Assembly: GCF_036785885.1 (NCBI RefSeq)
Contig: NC_092320.1
Coordinates: 13,331,557 to 13,395,556, forward strand
Length of the DNA: 64,000 nucleotides
Source: Coffea arabica
Taxonomy: Eukaryota > Streptophyta > Magnoliopsida > Gentianales > Rubiaceae
Direction of reading: 5' to 3'
Part shown: positions 1 to 11,065 of the stretch, in pieces
Layout: each line of letters opens with the position of its first letter
Position numbering within the stretch: position 1 is the stretch's first letter
The notes under the pieces: generated by a model
Told to the model about the DNA's origin: nothing
The model's input: the letters and a program-made list of their open reading frames with translations, nothing else
The model's database searches: none
Translations under genes and position numbers: made by a program

Positions 1-2431
1 AATCCAAATTTCTTTTGGGTAGCAAAATACATACGGATCGGATCAATCCACTTTTCACCTAGTTGCTTGAACGGGTGGTGAGCTGTTGCACAAAAAGTGG
101 TATTCCAGATGCAATTCAGGTGTAATAACTCAATTTTCTCTTAGCATATAAAATTCCTCTTGATGCTACACAAAATGTTTTCTAGTGAGAGACTTCCAAA
201 TTTATATAATCAAAGATTACAAAATGAGTTATTTTTAAAACTGCCATTAAAGTACAGAAAATGTGTGAAGTCTTTCAATTATACCCCTTAAATTGATTTA
301 CTTCATCAATTAAATTTTTGTGTTTGAACAACATACACAAGCTAGCCATTACTAAACGATTAATCGAGAGAGAGAGAGAGAGGAGAGATGGGTGGCCATA
401 AAACTACCATGAAACATTCTATATATGAAAGTCACTGCTTACAATGTGTACAGAGAAATGCAATTTTTGGTTCCCGATATTGGCTTATGTGCTAAATTGG
501 CTCCTCAAGTTTCCATCAAAACTAATTGGGTCCTCAAAGTTTCTCATTTTAAGTAAATTTAGGACCACTGACTGAAAATCATAATAATTAACTATCAAAA
601 TCAAATTGTTATTACTCAAAAGTGTTCATTTTGCAATTTTTCTTCATAATATTTTAAGTAATTATAATTAGCATTTTAAGACAAAATGGAATGTGAATTA
701 ATTAAATAAAAAATAGATGTGTTCCAATTAGTTGAAGAAAATGAGAAAATTTTGGTGTTAATAAATAACTTTATTAATTACTACTAAACAAATTCTTCCA
801 TGACTAGTGGAATAGGTTGTAAATTGGTAGTTCGTAATGGTGATTTTAAAAAAATTAGTGAATGTAAATATCTATATGATGTGTTTTTTGGAAATTTTTT
901 TTTTAAAAAAATCCCTTATATTTTTTATTATCTTTCTTACCTATTAAAATTCCAGGTTCCAATAGTAAAGTTTTAAAATATTTATTTTGCTATTTGTACA
1001 CATTGATAATTTTATTGAATGATTAAAATAATTCTACAATATCAACTTCATCTTAATTGATAACCTGTTGAAATGTGAAAAAAAATTGTCAACCTAATTT
1101 ACATATAGTATAGATTCTTATGTTTTAAAAGGATATTTAAATAAATGTTTAGTTATTAATACTAGTAAAAAAATGACAGACTTGTTATCAATTAATTATT
1201 TATAATTTAAAACAATAAATACACACATAATGCTAAATTTGAAACTAACTATACAAAAGGGGAAGAAACCTGTGAGAAATAGTTGGATGAATAAATGAGA
1301 TAAAAATGAAAAAACAACAAGAAGTTTGATTCATTTTTGCACTTTTTTTAAACAAAAGTTTGACCTAGTTCATATTTCATTTCATCCTAAAACCACAGTA
1401 TAACTATTTAAAACTTAATAGACCGTAATGATTCAAATTCAAAACATTTTTGGGGAGCAAAAAGGCATAATCAAAGTTGTTGACTAATTAAAATTTGTTT
1501 TTTTTTATCACTTTTTAATGTTTAATTTCCGTCAATTGTCCGAAATGTATCTAAAATCAGAAATTTTAGAGACCAAATTTGTTTTGATGAAAATATTATA
1601 GACCTAACTACTTGACACACGCGCCATACATTGGGAACTAAAACTACATTTTCGCATTAAATGTGTTCTGGTGTGAGCGCCTTGTACTATTTTATCCTTT
1701 TGGGTGAAGGTTATATGGGAATTCCAACGAGTGAAAAAATCATTTATGTGGAATATATTCCTCTAGCTTTACAAATTGGATGGACATCTCTCTTAAATTA
1801 CTAGTATTTGATGAAGTAGCAAAAAATCACTCCCGGAAGTTTGTGATGGCTTACGTGTTATGATTTGAGTTGGTAAGGAGAGAGAGAGTAGAAAAGAGCA
1901 GAATTCTTACTGCGAGAAATGAGTGAGCGTACAATTTGAATATTCTCAGATGCGTCCTAGTGTACAGAAAGCACTTTATTAGTTATACAACGTATCTGCC
2001 CTATATTTCCTTCAATCAATCTGCTTTGGTGATACCTAACTGTTACAATTAACAAACCAACTGCTAGTAACGGCTGGTCCCACTAATTGCTAACTAACTT
2101 CCGGCTGGCGTTGAAATTCCGTGTCATAACAGTACGTTACAGCTGCATGAGACTTCCTAAAACAACCGACTTCAGTTAAATGCTGATGAAGTTCGATGCA
2201 TCCCAGAAAAACCCAACGGCGAAGGAAAGCTGACAAAAAATTGTACGTATTAGGCACGTCACGCAACTAGATGTTCTTTAGTTCCTTTTTCTTTTTGGGG
2301 AACATGTTAAAGGCAAGCAACTTATTGTGTATATCACTTTGTAAAACGGTACAAAGGACACAGAAACCCACCGGAGGAGCTAGCCGGCTGTCAATACCTA
2401 TGCACTATCCAATCACCACTTGGGATTCTTA
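1..2431. other. Intergenic, no gene seen (contains one TIR element)
   Basis: AT-rich DNA with no open frame resembling a known protein. It holds a short GA repeat near 365-385 and the inverted-repeat element at about 452-1660, listed separately. About 1700-2431 is otherwise unremarkable. Confidence 0.6.
452..1660. mobile_element. Non-autonomous DNA transposon with long terminal inverted repeats
   Basis: The left end (about 455-570) and the reverse complement of the right end (about 1545-1657) align over roughly 100 bases. Shared landmarks in order are GGTTCCC/AGTTCCC, a TCATCAAAAC/CCATCAAAAC block and a GGTC..CTAAA/GGGTCCTCAAA block. The interior is very AT-rich and has no transposase-like frame. 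Long degenerate TIRs over 1.2 kb fit a MULE-type or similar deletion derivative. I could not find a clean target duplication, so family and exact ends are uncertain. Confidence 0.5.
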
Positions 2432-2612
2432 GTGACATGTTTTCTATGCCAACTCAATGTCATCAATAGTGTTGCGCCAAGTGTCATGTTATTATTTACA
2501 TTTTAATTTTCTAATAATTTAACTTGGTTTGGTTTAACACAAGTGTAAATAATAACATGGTACTTGGCGCAATATTATTGGTGGCATTGGGTTGACATAG
2601 AAAACATGTCAC
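2432..2612. mobile_element. Hairpin MITE (68-bp arms, 45-bp loop)
   Basis: The left arm 2432-2499 and right arm 2545-2612 are inverted repeats, beginning GTGACATGTTTTCTATG and ending in its complement, with a few mismatches and small offsets. The 45-base loop is AT-rich. The arm ends 20 bases beyond the stop codon of the minus-strand LEA_2 gene, so the hairpin should lie in that gene's 3' UTR or just past it. It is either a palindromic MITE or another inverted duplication; no transposase is encoded. Confidence 0.7.
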
Positions 2613-2631
2613 CGAGGATCCAAGCGACAAA

Positions 2632-3246
2632 TTATGAGCACTCCAAATCTTGGAGCTGCCTTGATGAGATATTGAGGTTCATGGTGCAATTCATGTCGGT
2701 GGACTTATTTTTCTTGAAGATCAACATTAGCATCAATTTTCCCCTCAATGTTGCTCGGCTAGTCAGAGGGATCCAAGCGTGTTGACTCAATTCATTTCCT
2801 AGTACATCCCCGGGCACATTGGCAGAGGACAAATCCACCGGAATGACGAATTTCTTAGTTGATCTGAAATTAGCCTTTCCCCTGGGAACCACAGCTTCTC
2901 CTACCTTGTACTTCTGATAGAAGAATTCAATAGTGCTATTCTGGTACTTGTAGCGACCGAAGTTTGCATTCTTGACAGAGAGCTCTGAAATCATCTTGGT
3001 ACTAAAAGAAGCATTTGTGTTTAATGTTGAAACCTGGAAATCCTCAAATGCGGCAGACCTCAGGCGGAATTTAGGCGTCCTGACCTTCATCAGCACAAGT
3101 GCGAAGACCAATATGACTGCTGTGTGGAATACAGCAAAGGCTGCAACGTATGCAAAACATTTCATCCATTTCTTGCGACGTTCTTCCCTTTGAGCCACTG
3201 AGGCCACCTCTTGATCATATGCCTTCCGTGCACCGTTCTCTGCCAT
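2632..3246 (-). CDS. LEA_2 / NDR1-HIN1-like membrane protein
   Basis: Single-exon gene of 204 residues. The start at 3246 (MAENGARK...) is chosen over an upstream in-frame Met at 3291 because the paralogue at 8423 begins in the same place relative to the shared VASVAQREERRKK block. A basic N-terminus is followed by one membrane segment at about residues 29-53 (AAFAVFHTAVILVFALVLM), then KVRTPKFRLRS and an extracytosolic LEA_2 beta domain with the usual SVKNxNFGRYKY and IPVDLSS landmarks. Family members are type II membrane proteins linked to abiotic stress and immunity; the exact role here is unknown. A TATA box (TATAAATA, minus, 3396-3403) lies about 150 bases upstream. It closely resembles the gene at 8423-9055 and the broken copy at 4359-4964. 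Confidence 0.88.
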   Translation of the reverse strand: MAENGARKAYDQEVASVAQREERRKKWMKCFAYVAAFAVFHTAVILVFALVLMKVRTPKFRLRSAAFEDFQVSTLNTNASFSTKMISELSVKNANFGRYKYQNSTIEFFYQKYKVGEAVVPRGKANFRSTKKFVIPVDLSSANVPGDVLGNELSQHAWIPLTSRATLRGKLMLMLIFKKNKSTDMNCTMNLNISSRQLQDLECS

Positions 3247-3395
3247 TGATTTTGATTCTGTTTGGTGCTGGAAATGTGCGATTATTTGCACGAGATGTTT
3301 GTTTAATTGTTTTGATTGCTTGATGCTTGGTGACGTATGTAAAGCTTGATGAAAGCTTTTGCTGGTGATGGAAAAGTTTAGGCAGTCTCATGGAG

Positions 3396-3403
3396 TATTT
3401 ATA
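3396..3403 (-). promoter_or_regulatory. TATA box of LEA_2 gene
   Basis: TATAAATA on the minus strand, about 150 bases before the chosen ATG at 3246; spacing allows a leader of roughly 120 bases. Position and sequence only. Confidence 0.5.
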
Positions 3404-3409
3404 TTTTGC

Positions 3410-4358
3410 AGTGCTAAAGATAGGTGTTCGTTAGAGGTCCAAACTTGGGACAACCTTTTTAAAGTTTTGTTGTGAGAGAATAAGTGAACTTTGCTGCTGA
3501 AGTTAAAGACTTTGAAAACTTTGCTTGTTCTGGTCGCATACGCACCTACAAGTTTTTGGCGCCTACAAGAAATCAGCTCTTATTGAGCCCCTTTTCCCGT
3601 TTGTTTAGCATGGAGAAATAAGTTAATTATTTTCTTATAAAGGTATTGAAAAAATATAAAGGAGGGACTAAATCCATACTCTCTTCCTAAATTTTTCTGA
3701 ATCCAAATTTATGCTTCCACGATAGAAATAGTATGCCTTGCACCGTCCTTTTACCTATTTATTTCTATCTTTCAAAATTTTTTTTTAGTTTTACTCTATT
3801 CTAATTTATGTAAGCTATCGAGTGTTAGTCATTTTCCTATCCAACATTTCATAGGTTTTGAGATTTTTGGGTCTATCAATGATGTAATACATCAAACTTT
3901 GATTCTCAATATGTAACAATCAGACTTGACAAGCCTACAGCATTCCTTGTAAAATTTTTCGACAGTTGTATCTAGCTTCTCGTCAAGTTTTTGGTTACTA
4001 AAATGATCAAATGAAGTAGTACGATATCTTTTTCTATTTTTTTCACCATTAAACAATGTTATTTTTGTGATTTATTCATGTGTGAGAAATCTGTTCCTTA
4101 CTGTGATCACTTTTGAGAACATACCTTTGTGTTATGGAGGCAGATAATTTTTGTTAATTTCATTATGAAAAGATAACTTTAGAATCTGCAAAAAAATAAC
4201 AACTAAACTTACTAAATGATAAGGGTTTTAATGTCATATGAGTGTTTAGGATGTGGATTTAGCACAGGAAGGTGTGGATTTAATCCCTCCAAAAATATGA
4301 AAGTCTATTGGATTAGTACCTCACTAATAACTATTTACAGGACAGGAAATTGATGGAG
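3410..4358. other. Intergenic, nothing recognised
   Basis: AT-rich spacer between the first LEA_2 gene promoter and the broken LEA_2 copy. No open frame, RNA gene or clear repeat was seen. Confidence 0.55.
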
Positions 4359-4964
4359 TTATTGTCCGAAAGTCATCTTACTTAAATTTATGGTACAATT
4401 CATGTTGGTGACCTTATTCTTCTTGAAGATCAACATTAGCGTCACTTTTCCTCTTAGTGTTGCTCGGCATGTCAAAGGGATCCAAGTGTGCTGCCTCAAT
4501 TCACTCCCAAGTGCATCACCTGGCAGATTGATGGAGTTAAAATCCACAGGAATAATGAAAGTTTTGGTCCATGGCATATTCGCCTTTCCTTTGGTAACCG
4601 CTGCTTCTTCCCTTACCACATAGTCCTGATAGAAGAATCCAATGGTGCTATTGCGATACTTGTAGCAGCCAATGTTTGCATTCTTGACTGAGAATTCCAC
4701 GATCATCCTTGTGTTGAATGAAGAAGCATTTGTGACTAATGAGGAAATGTCGAAATCCTCAAATGTGGCAGAATTTACCCGAAAAAAATTTAGGCTTCTT
4801 GACCTTTATCAGGACGAGTGCAAAGACCAATATAACAGCAGTTTGGAACACCGCAAAGGCAGCTACATATGCAAAACACTAATTCGTTTCTTGCAACGCT
4901 CATCTCTTTGAGCTAATGATCAGGCCACCTCTTCATCCACCATTGCTTCCCTGTTCTGTGCCAT
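4359..4964 (-). pseudogene. Broken LEA_2 copy
   Basis: This minus-strand sequence aligns along its whole length with the LEA_2 genes on either side. The start at 4964 reads MAQNREAMVDEEVA, then an in-frame TGA interrupts just before the SLAQRDER block. The frame also changes within the membrane segment and again near the KKPKF region. Only the C-terminal 115 residues (from MIVEFSVKNANIGCYKYRN) remain open, and the last few residues differ from the paralogues. It looks like a tandem duplicate that decayed. Divergence from the intact copies is moderate, so the duplication is not very recent. A truncated protein from the downstream frame cannot be excluded but would lack the membrane anchor. Confidence 0.8.
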
Positions 4965-6137
4965 TACTTGGAGGATCTAATTGAAGTATGTCCTGCATAT
5001 CTATTTTAGTTTTTGGCAGGAGTGTTCTATTTTAGGTCCAAGGGTTAAGAGATTATAAATAGTCTCTTAGAGTTACTTTTAGGAGGGCAGGTACATTTTG
5101 GGATACAGAAAAATTCAGAAATGTAAGGTCGGCTCAAATGCAAGAGTTGAAGATTGTCGAAATAAAATTGAGAAGTTTTTTTTACTCTTGGTCTTTATGT
5201 ATTGCGTTTCAATTTTTGAATTCTTGCATCTCATAATTATTACAAGTAGCTAAATCATTAATTAGGGCAAGGGTTGTAGAGTTGATTGGTTTACTTATGG
5301 ATTAATTTTGATATTTATGAACTAATTGTTTAATCTTATGCCCATGATTTGGACCTTTTGATTTAATTTATATTTCTATACTTGATGCAATAGGAGTAAT
5401 TATATGTGGTTTGTGTGAAGAACTGAAATGTGACATACAACCGTGCACTAAAGGGAGAAACGCAAAAAAGTCTAGATTCGAGATATATTTGGAATCTATT
5501 TGATGACACCTCTAATTACTTGCACTCTTAAAGGAGATAATTGAATTTCATTTGTGCATGATCTTAATTGTTGTTCATGGTAATCAAAGTGATCTGGTAA
5601 TAAATCAATTGACTCTTCCTAGAAGAAACTTGTAGCCCTAATTTCTTTTTGATTTAGCAATAATCATTCTTCATTCATTCAGTTTCATTTATTTGTTTTT
5701 CATTGAAATAATATATTAAATATTTATTCCTGTAGGTTTAACTTCTGAAATACTCCAAATGATTATTACTATGGTTAATCTTGTACACTTGCAGAATTCT
5801 ATCAATGAATTTCGTTGGTCGCTTAATTAATGAGAAGGTGCTAAAAGAAAAGCTAATTCAGTGTGATGGAAAAGTTTGAGAAGTCACATGGACCATATAT
5901 GGTCTTACCTTGCATAGAAGGATAGCAGATTTTCTAATTAATTAGTGTTAGTTGGAATTGCTTAGGACTACTTAATTGAAGTTTTCATCCGAAAAAGACT
6001 TGAGTGTATATTGGGTCCGAAGCACCGAATGGTTTGTTGACAACTTGACATCTTGTCACGCGTTTAAAGGCTGTGATCTCTTGATTTTCTAGATAGCTGG
6101 AAGTTACGTAATAAATTCGAAAGCGCTAGGTTTTATG

Positions 6138-6668
6138 CAACGAAAAATCGTTCAAAATCTTCGTCAAATAAATTTTTTCATCCTTCAGTTTTTAAATATT
6201 AACTTTACATTTCTTACAAATTCAAATTAATAAAACTTGGTTTCAATTTAAGTTTTCGACCACTTGTTACTTTGAAATCACCACGTGATGCACATGGAGT
6301 CATTTTTTATGTATAGAAAAGTTAGATTCCGCAAAAATGAATATGGATTAAGTCAAAACTCACTTTTTTTTAAGTAAAAGAGTAAATATGATTTAGGTCC
6401 AATGCTACCTTTTTAGAACTAAAAATGAATATATTTCTAGTCATTTGTTTAATTATAAATGATATTTAACATTTTTTTTCCCTTAAAAAATGCTCATATA
6501 TAGGTTACGTGATGGATTCAAGGTAAAAATTAGTCAAAAAAACTAGGTTGGAACCAAAATTTATCGCCTTGATTTTGTAAGAAATGAAAATTTACTATTT
6601 TAAAAGTGAACGATGAAAAAATTCATTTAACGAAATGTGAGAGACATTTTGAACGATTTTGCCTATAT
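6138..6668. mobile_element. TIR element (MITE-like)
   Basis: The left end (about 6138-6230) and the reverse complement of the right end (about 6575-6668) match over roughly 90 bases. Shared blocks are ATCGTTCAAAAT, a stretch with TTTTTTCATC and TTCATTTCTTACAAA near the inner edge. No coding frame lies inside. Long, diverged TIRs and a total of about 530 bases fit a MULE-derived MITE. A fragment with the same ATCGTTCAAAATCTT end occurs near 10756. Target duplications were not found. Confidence 0.5.
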
Positions 6669-7583
6669 GTAATCTAGATGAGTTCGTTATCCAGGTCTCC
6701 TATGTGGTGCTTTCTAATTGGTGAGTCCTTTTCTTTCTTTTCTTTTTTTTTTCCCCGAGATATGAATCATATGTTTCCAAGGTAATTGATTGGGAAAAAA
6801 AAACTCCTAAGTTTGTCATTCAAGATGAGAATAATTTTAGAAAAGATGACAGGGCGTAAAACTTTTCTAAAATAATTGCTACCATTAAATTAGATGGGTG
6901 CGCACCCGTATAGATTTAGGAAAGGTATATAGTATAATATTTGTTTATTGATGAGAACTGAATCACCATTAAATTAGATTGAGTGCGTATTCGTATAGAT
7001 TTAAAAAAGTCATATAGTAAGAAAATGATGGAACGTAAGATTTAAACATTTGACCTCTTATCTCGCCAAGACATTTAGGTCATTGGTGGCGGTGAACGGC
7101 CCAAACGACTGTCAACTATTGGTTTCTGTATATTATTGTAAGACATACCAAAGTTTGGCCGGTTTAAAAGTGATAATGGTCCCAGTCTTCCACAGATGAC
7201 CTTCTATACTGTAATTCCAAGACCAAGTTGGTAGGACCATTAGATTTGACTTTGGACTTGAACACCAAATATGGAAATTTTAGCTTTTTTTTTTTAAAAA
7301 AAATATCATAATTTCATTAAAATTTGCACTAATAGTAGATCAAATTATATCATCAAACATAACATATATATATATATATATAAAGCAAATATGAAGGATA
7401 GATGCTACAGATTTAAGAAACAGATAAAACAGATCTAATGGGCTTTGTTTTGTTTCACATGATGCACCTCAGAATAAATGTTCAAATGACTATTGGAGAT
7501 ATTCTTATTAGTTATGGGCAACTTAATTGCAAAGGAAGTTTTGAAATTTTCTTAAACTATAAGCACTGATTTGGGGCAACAAT

Positions 7584-7788
7584 GAACGGCAACGTCGTAA
7601 TTAGCACAGGAATTCTTCTTTCGCTTCAGAAATTACAGCAATTTTAAAACAGAACATAATGGCAGTAGAACTTTTCCAGGCATTTGAACGGCAACTTCAT
7701 AATTAGTACAGCAATTTTAACTTCTTTCGCTTAAGAAATTACAGCAATTTTAAGACAGAAGTACGGAACATAATGGAGAGAGCAACTT
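7584..7788. repeat. Two-copy direct repeat of about 95 bp
   Basis: Copy A (7584-7672) and copy B (7686-7788) share GAACGGCAAC, a TAATTAG(C/T)ACAG block, TTCTTTCGCTT, AGAAATTACAGCAATTTTAA and GAACATAATGG. Small indels separate the copies. The pair lies about 480-680 bases upstream of the plus-strand LEA_2 TATA box. Origin unknown. Confidence 0.7.
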
Positions 7789-8260
7789 CACAAGGAATAA
7801 ATTAAACTTGACAAAAACAAAATATATCAACACCACACACCAAGTCATTACAACAATTTTGAAAATGAAACCCAATGGAGGAACTTGTTAACGAGGAATA
7901 TATTAGGAAACAACCAAAGTACTTGTATCACGACCAAGTCATCTTGCTAGCATAACGAACTATAGGGGAGTATATCAAAGACTTTCCAAACCAGCTGTTG
8001 GAAAATCGTGATCAATCAATACAAATATCTTCAAGCTCCCTTGTCTTTTTTCAAATAGAAGCGTCTTTTTTGACAATTCTAACGTAGATTTTCAGTGTAA
8101 CTTGAACCGAATGTGTGGAAAGTCAAGTAAAAACAATAACTGCAGAGCGCGTTATTGGCAGGAAAACTTTTGAGGGCTGATGTAGAAATTCCTTAACTTT
8201 GGGCATTGGTTATACGAGAATTCTTCAACAAAAGGAGCTCTCATGCTAATTCAATTCATC

Positions 8261-8267
8261 TATAAAT
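8261..8267 (+). promoter_or_regulatory. TATA box of plus-strand LEA_2 gene
   Basis: TATAAAT sits 162 bases upstream of the ATG at 8423, in a position similar to the TATA box of the paralogue on the minus strand. Confidence 0.55.
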
Positions 8268-8422
8268 GCTCCATTTCACTGCTAAAGTTTTTCCATCACC
8301 ACCAGCTAAACCTTCAACATCTTCTCATTAAGCAAGGGAAAGCCAATACACCCCACCAAAAAAAAAAAGAAAGAAAGGTTTACTCCTGATTCATTCCCAC
8401 TTTTATTCAAGCACCAAAGTTC

Positions 8423-9055
8423 ATGGCAGCGAACGGAGAGCACAAGATGAGCGGCGCACCACCAGCAGTCAATCCTTATGGCCGAGTGGATGAAGAGTTG
8501 GCCTCGGTAGCTCAAAGGGAAGAGCGTCGCAAGAAGCGAATGAAGTATGTTACATATGGTGTAGCCTTTGTTGTGTTCCAAACTTTTGTTATATTGGTCT
8601 TTTCCCTCGTGGTGATGAAGGTTAAGACGCCTAAATTCCGCGTAAGGTCTGCCACAGTTGAGGATCTCCAGGCTACAAATGCTAACTTCAGTGGCAATAT
8701 GCATGCAGAACTCTCTGTCAAGAATGAGAACTTTGGTCGCTACAAGTACCAAGAAAGCACTATTGATTTCTTCTTTCAGAACTACAAGGTAGGGGTGGCT
8801 GCGATTCCCAAGGGAAAGGCTGGTTTCAAATCAACTAAAAAGTTCACCGTTCCAGTGGATTTGTCCTCTGCCAATGCCAATGTGCCCGGAAGTGAACTGA
8901 ATCAACACGCTCTGATCCCTCTGACCAGCCAAGCAACGCTGAACGGAAAAGTGAGGCTAATGCTGATTTTCACGAAGAAAAAGTCCACCAACATGAATTG
9001 CACCATGAACCTCAATACCTCCTCCAAGCAGCTTCAGGATATAAGCTGCAATTAG
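8423..9055 (+). CDS. LEA_2 / NDR1-HIN1-like membrane protein
   Basis: Single-exon gene of 210 residues, the best preserved member of the local cluster. The N-terminal 40 residues are polar and end in a basic run (QREERRKKRMK). One membrane segment follows at about residues 43-65 (VTYGVAFVVFQTFVILVFSL). KVKTPKFRVRS and an LEA_2 domain with SVKNENFGRYKY, VPVDLSSA and a NMNCTMNLNTSSKQLQD end come after. The family is anchored in plasma or internal membranes with the LEA_2 domain outside the cytosol. A possible AATAAATAT polyadenylation signal lies near 9414. It is inverted relative to its two paralogues. Confidence 0.9.
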   Translation: MAANGEHKMSGAPPAVNPYGRVDEELASVAQREERRKKRMKYVTYGVAFVVFQTFVILVFSLVVMKVKTPKFRVRSATVEDLQATNANFSGNMHAELSVKNENFGRYKYQESTIDFFFQNYKVGVAAIPKGKAGFKSTKKFTVPVDLSSANANVPGSELNQHALIPLTSQATLNGKVRLMLIFTKKKSTNMNCTMNLNTSSKQLQDISCN

Positions 9056-10782
9056 AGACCTTCCCATGATCTCTAGTATCCAACTTTAGTAGTGTTTTTA
9101 AGTGTTTTTTTTTTTTTTTCCATGAAGAGAGGTATAGTACTGTTACAAATTCTTTTATTCTTTTTGTTTGAGGGGAGAGAGTAGCTAGCCAGCGTCTGTG
9201 TTTGTTGCTCTGGCCCCCAACTTTTGTGGTCGATATGTATTACTTTTACAGTTCAAACATTTATACGCTATACTTCTTTCTGTTATTAGTAAGTAAAGTG
9301 CTTGTCTAGATTACGCTGCTATGTATGTTCTTTTTAGCCCTCATGTTGTTGTCATCTTTTCTTGAAATCATAAGGCATCATATATAGTAATATAATGACC
9401 TCATCATTTCATGAATAAATATCACGAATTATTCAAAAATCGGAATATAAGTAGTTTTTTTTTTTTTTTTTTTCTGTTTTGACTCCCTGTGTTCACTCTT
9501 TCTGTGCCGATTCTGCCATATTATTTGGAAATGATTAAACATCTCTTTATATTTTATATTTAAAGCATAAAATATATTCTTCTTTAAAATATATCATATT
9601 CTTCTCATAACTGCTATGGCTATACTCTTCCCATTCATATTAATCAGCAAAAATCACCAAAATAACCTTCTTTCTTTAAAACAAAAATACTTCCATTTTT
9701 AAGCCTAATAAAATTTATCAACAAATTATTTTTTGCCCTTTAGCGTACGTCTTTGCCACTAGTTTGAAGAATGTGGAAACATTACAAAGGTTTGATTTGA
9801 TGTGAAAGAAACAATAATATGACAACTTGAAAAGAACATGTGGGCTGCAAGTAACGATACAAGGTCCCCATTTCGGCCTCATATGTCATTCTCAATATAA
9901 GGCCCCCATTGTCAGTTTGATAAATCTCGTGGTACTAAATCGCCAAGGTAAATCCAATATCTTTGGGCTGAATCACATAAGGCCCAATACTGGAGAACTC
10001 TCAATCGGAATTTGATTCTTGCGGTATTTACAGGTGCTTTATAATTTATCGTCAACATATAGATAGATAGGCACAAGAAGAATCTGTTGTCGAACATTTT
10101 GATCCAAATTTGGAGGAACATTCTTTTCCTCGTAGCAAATTGATTTTATCGTGGCAGGGAATGGAAAACTTTTTTGGCACTTTTATTAGCATAAATTAGA
10201 TAACATTTTGTAAAGTTTGCCATAATTAGATTGGCCTTGTTGTTCTCTGTTGTTTCAGATTTTACAAAATCTGATTTTAGAAAATAATCAGAATCAGCAA
10301 ATGCTACTATTTAGGTGACGATAGATTTTAACATTTTCTATTATTAAAAAATCTATAATCAGAATACAAAAACAACCGAAATATCACAAAAATTAATTAT
10401 CCAAAATCAAAATTTATAATCAGTCAAAATAATCAATGAAGAACAAGCCCATAGTATATCTCTTTTCCTGCTTGCCCTCCTGGCTTTTCTAATCCAAATT
10501 CTGCCCTGCAAGAAAAATATCTCGTTTGATTTCTGTGGTTATATGGCGTATTTCACTATTTAAACTTGCACACCACATCACATAAAATTTTCCTAGAAAT
10601 TGACCCCAACGAACAAACTTTTCCTCAGACTTCAAAGTGACGCTCATGCATTTTCTAGAGCGGCGAGATTATTAGAACTCAACAGCTACAGGGAATTATT
10701 TTTTAAGAATAATGATAATAACATGAGAAAAAAAAATAGTTGGAGAGACAGCTCGAATCGTTCAAAATCTTATATCACTTAG

Positions 10783-11065
10783 ACCCTGTTTGATAACTCA
10801 ATTCAGCATTTAAATTTAATGGATTCAGATCTTAAAATATATTCAGACCATTTTTATAATCAAAAATTGAACATCTGAATTAATTAAGTTGTACTGAATT
10901 TTCTAGGCAAAACTTATTCCCAAAATTAAGTGATAAGTTATTCACTTATCATTGAATGTGATATGCATTCAAATATATTAGATTTAATATTGAACAATTT
11001 AATAATTTAATGGATTCATACTTCATATTTCAGATTTTAGATTTTAGTTTTGTCAAGCGCACCCT
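10783..11065. mobile_element. MITE-like unit, possibly hAT-type
   Basis: It begins ACCCTGTTTGATAA and ends TTGTCAAGCGCACCCTTA, whose reverse complement (TAAGGGTGCGCTTGACAA) resembles the start. The interior is AT-rich with repeated TTTAATGGATTCA. CCTGTTTGATAA-type ends are common on plant hAT-derived MITEs. No exact 8-bp target duplication was seen. Confidence 0.4.

Larger units (their letters stand above)
4965..8260. other. Intergenic with two repeat structures
   Basis: No gene is seen. It contains the TIR element at about 6138-6668, a poly-T/TA tract near 7285-7381, and a tandem direct repeat at 7584-7788. The rest is AT-rich without a recognisable coding signal. Confidence 0.55.
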
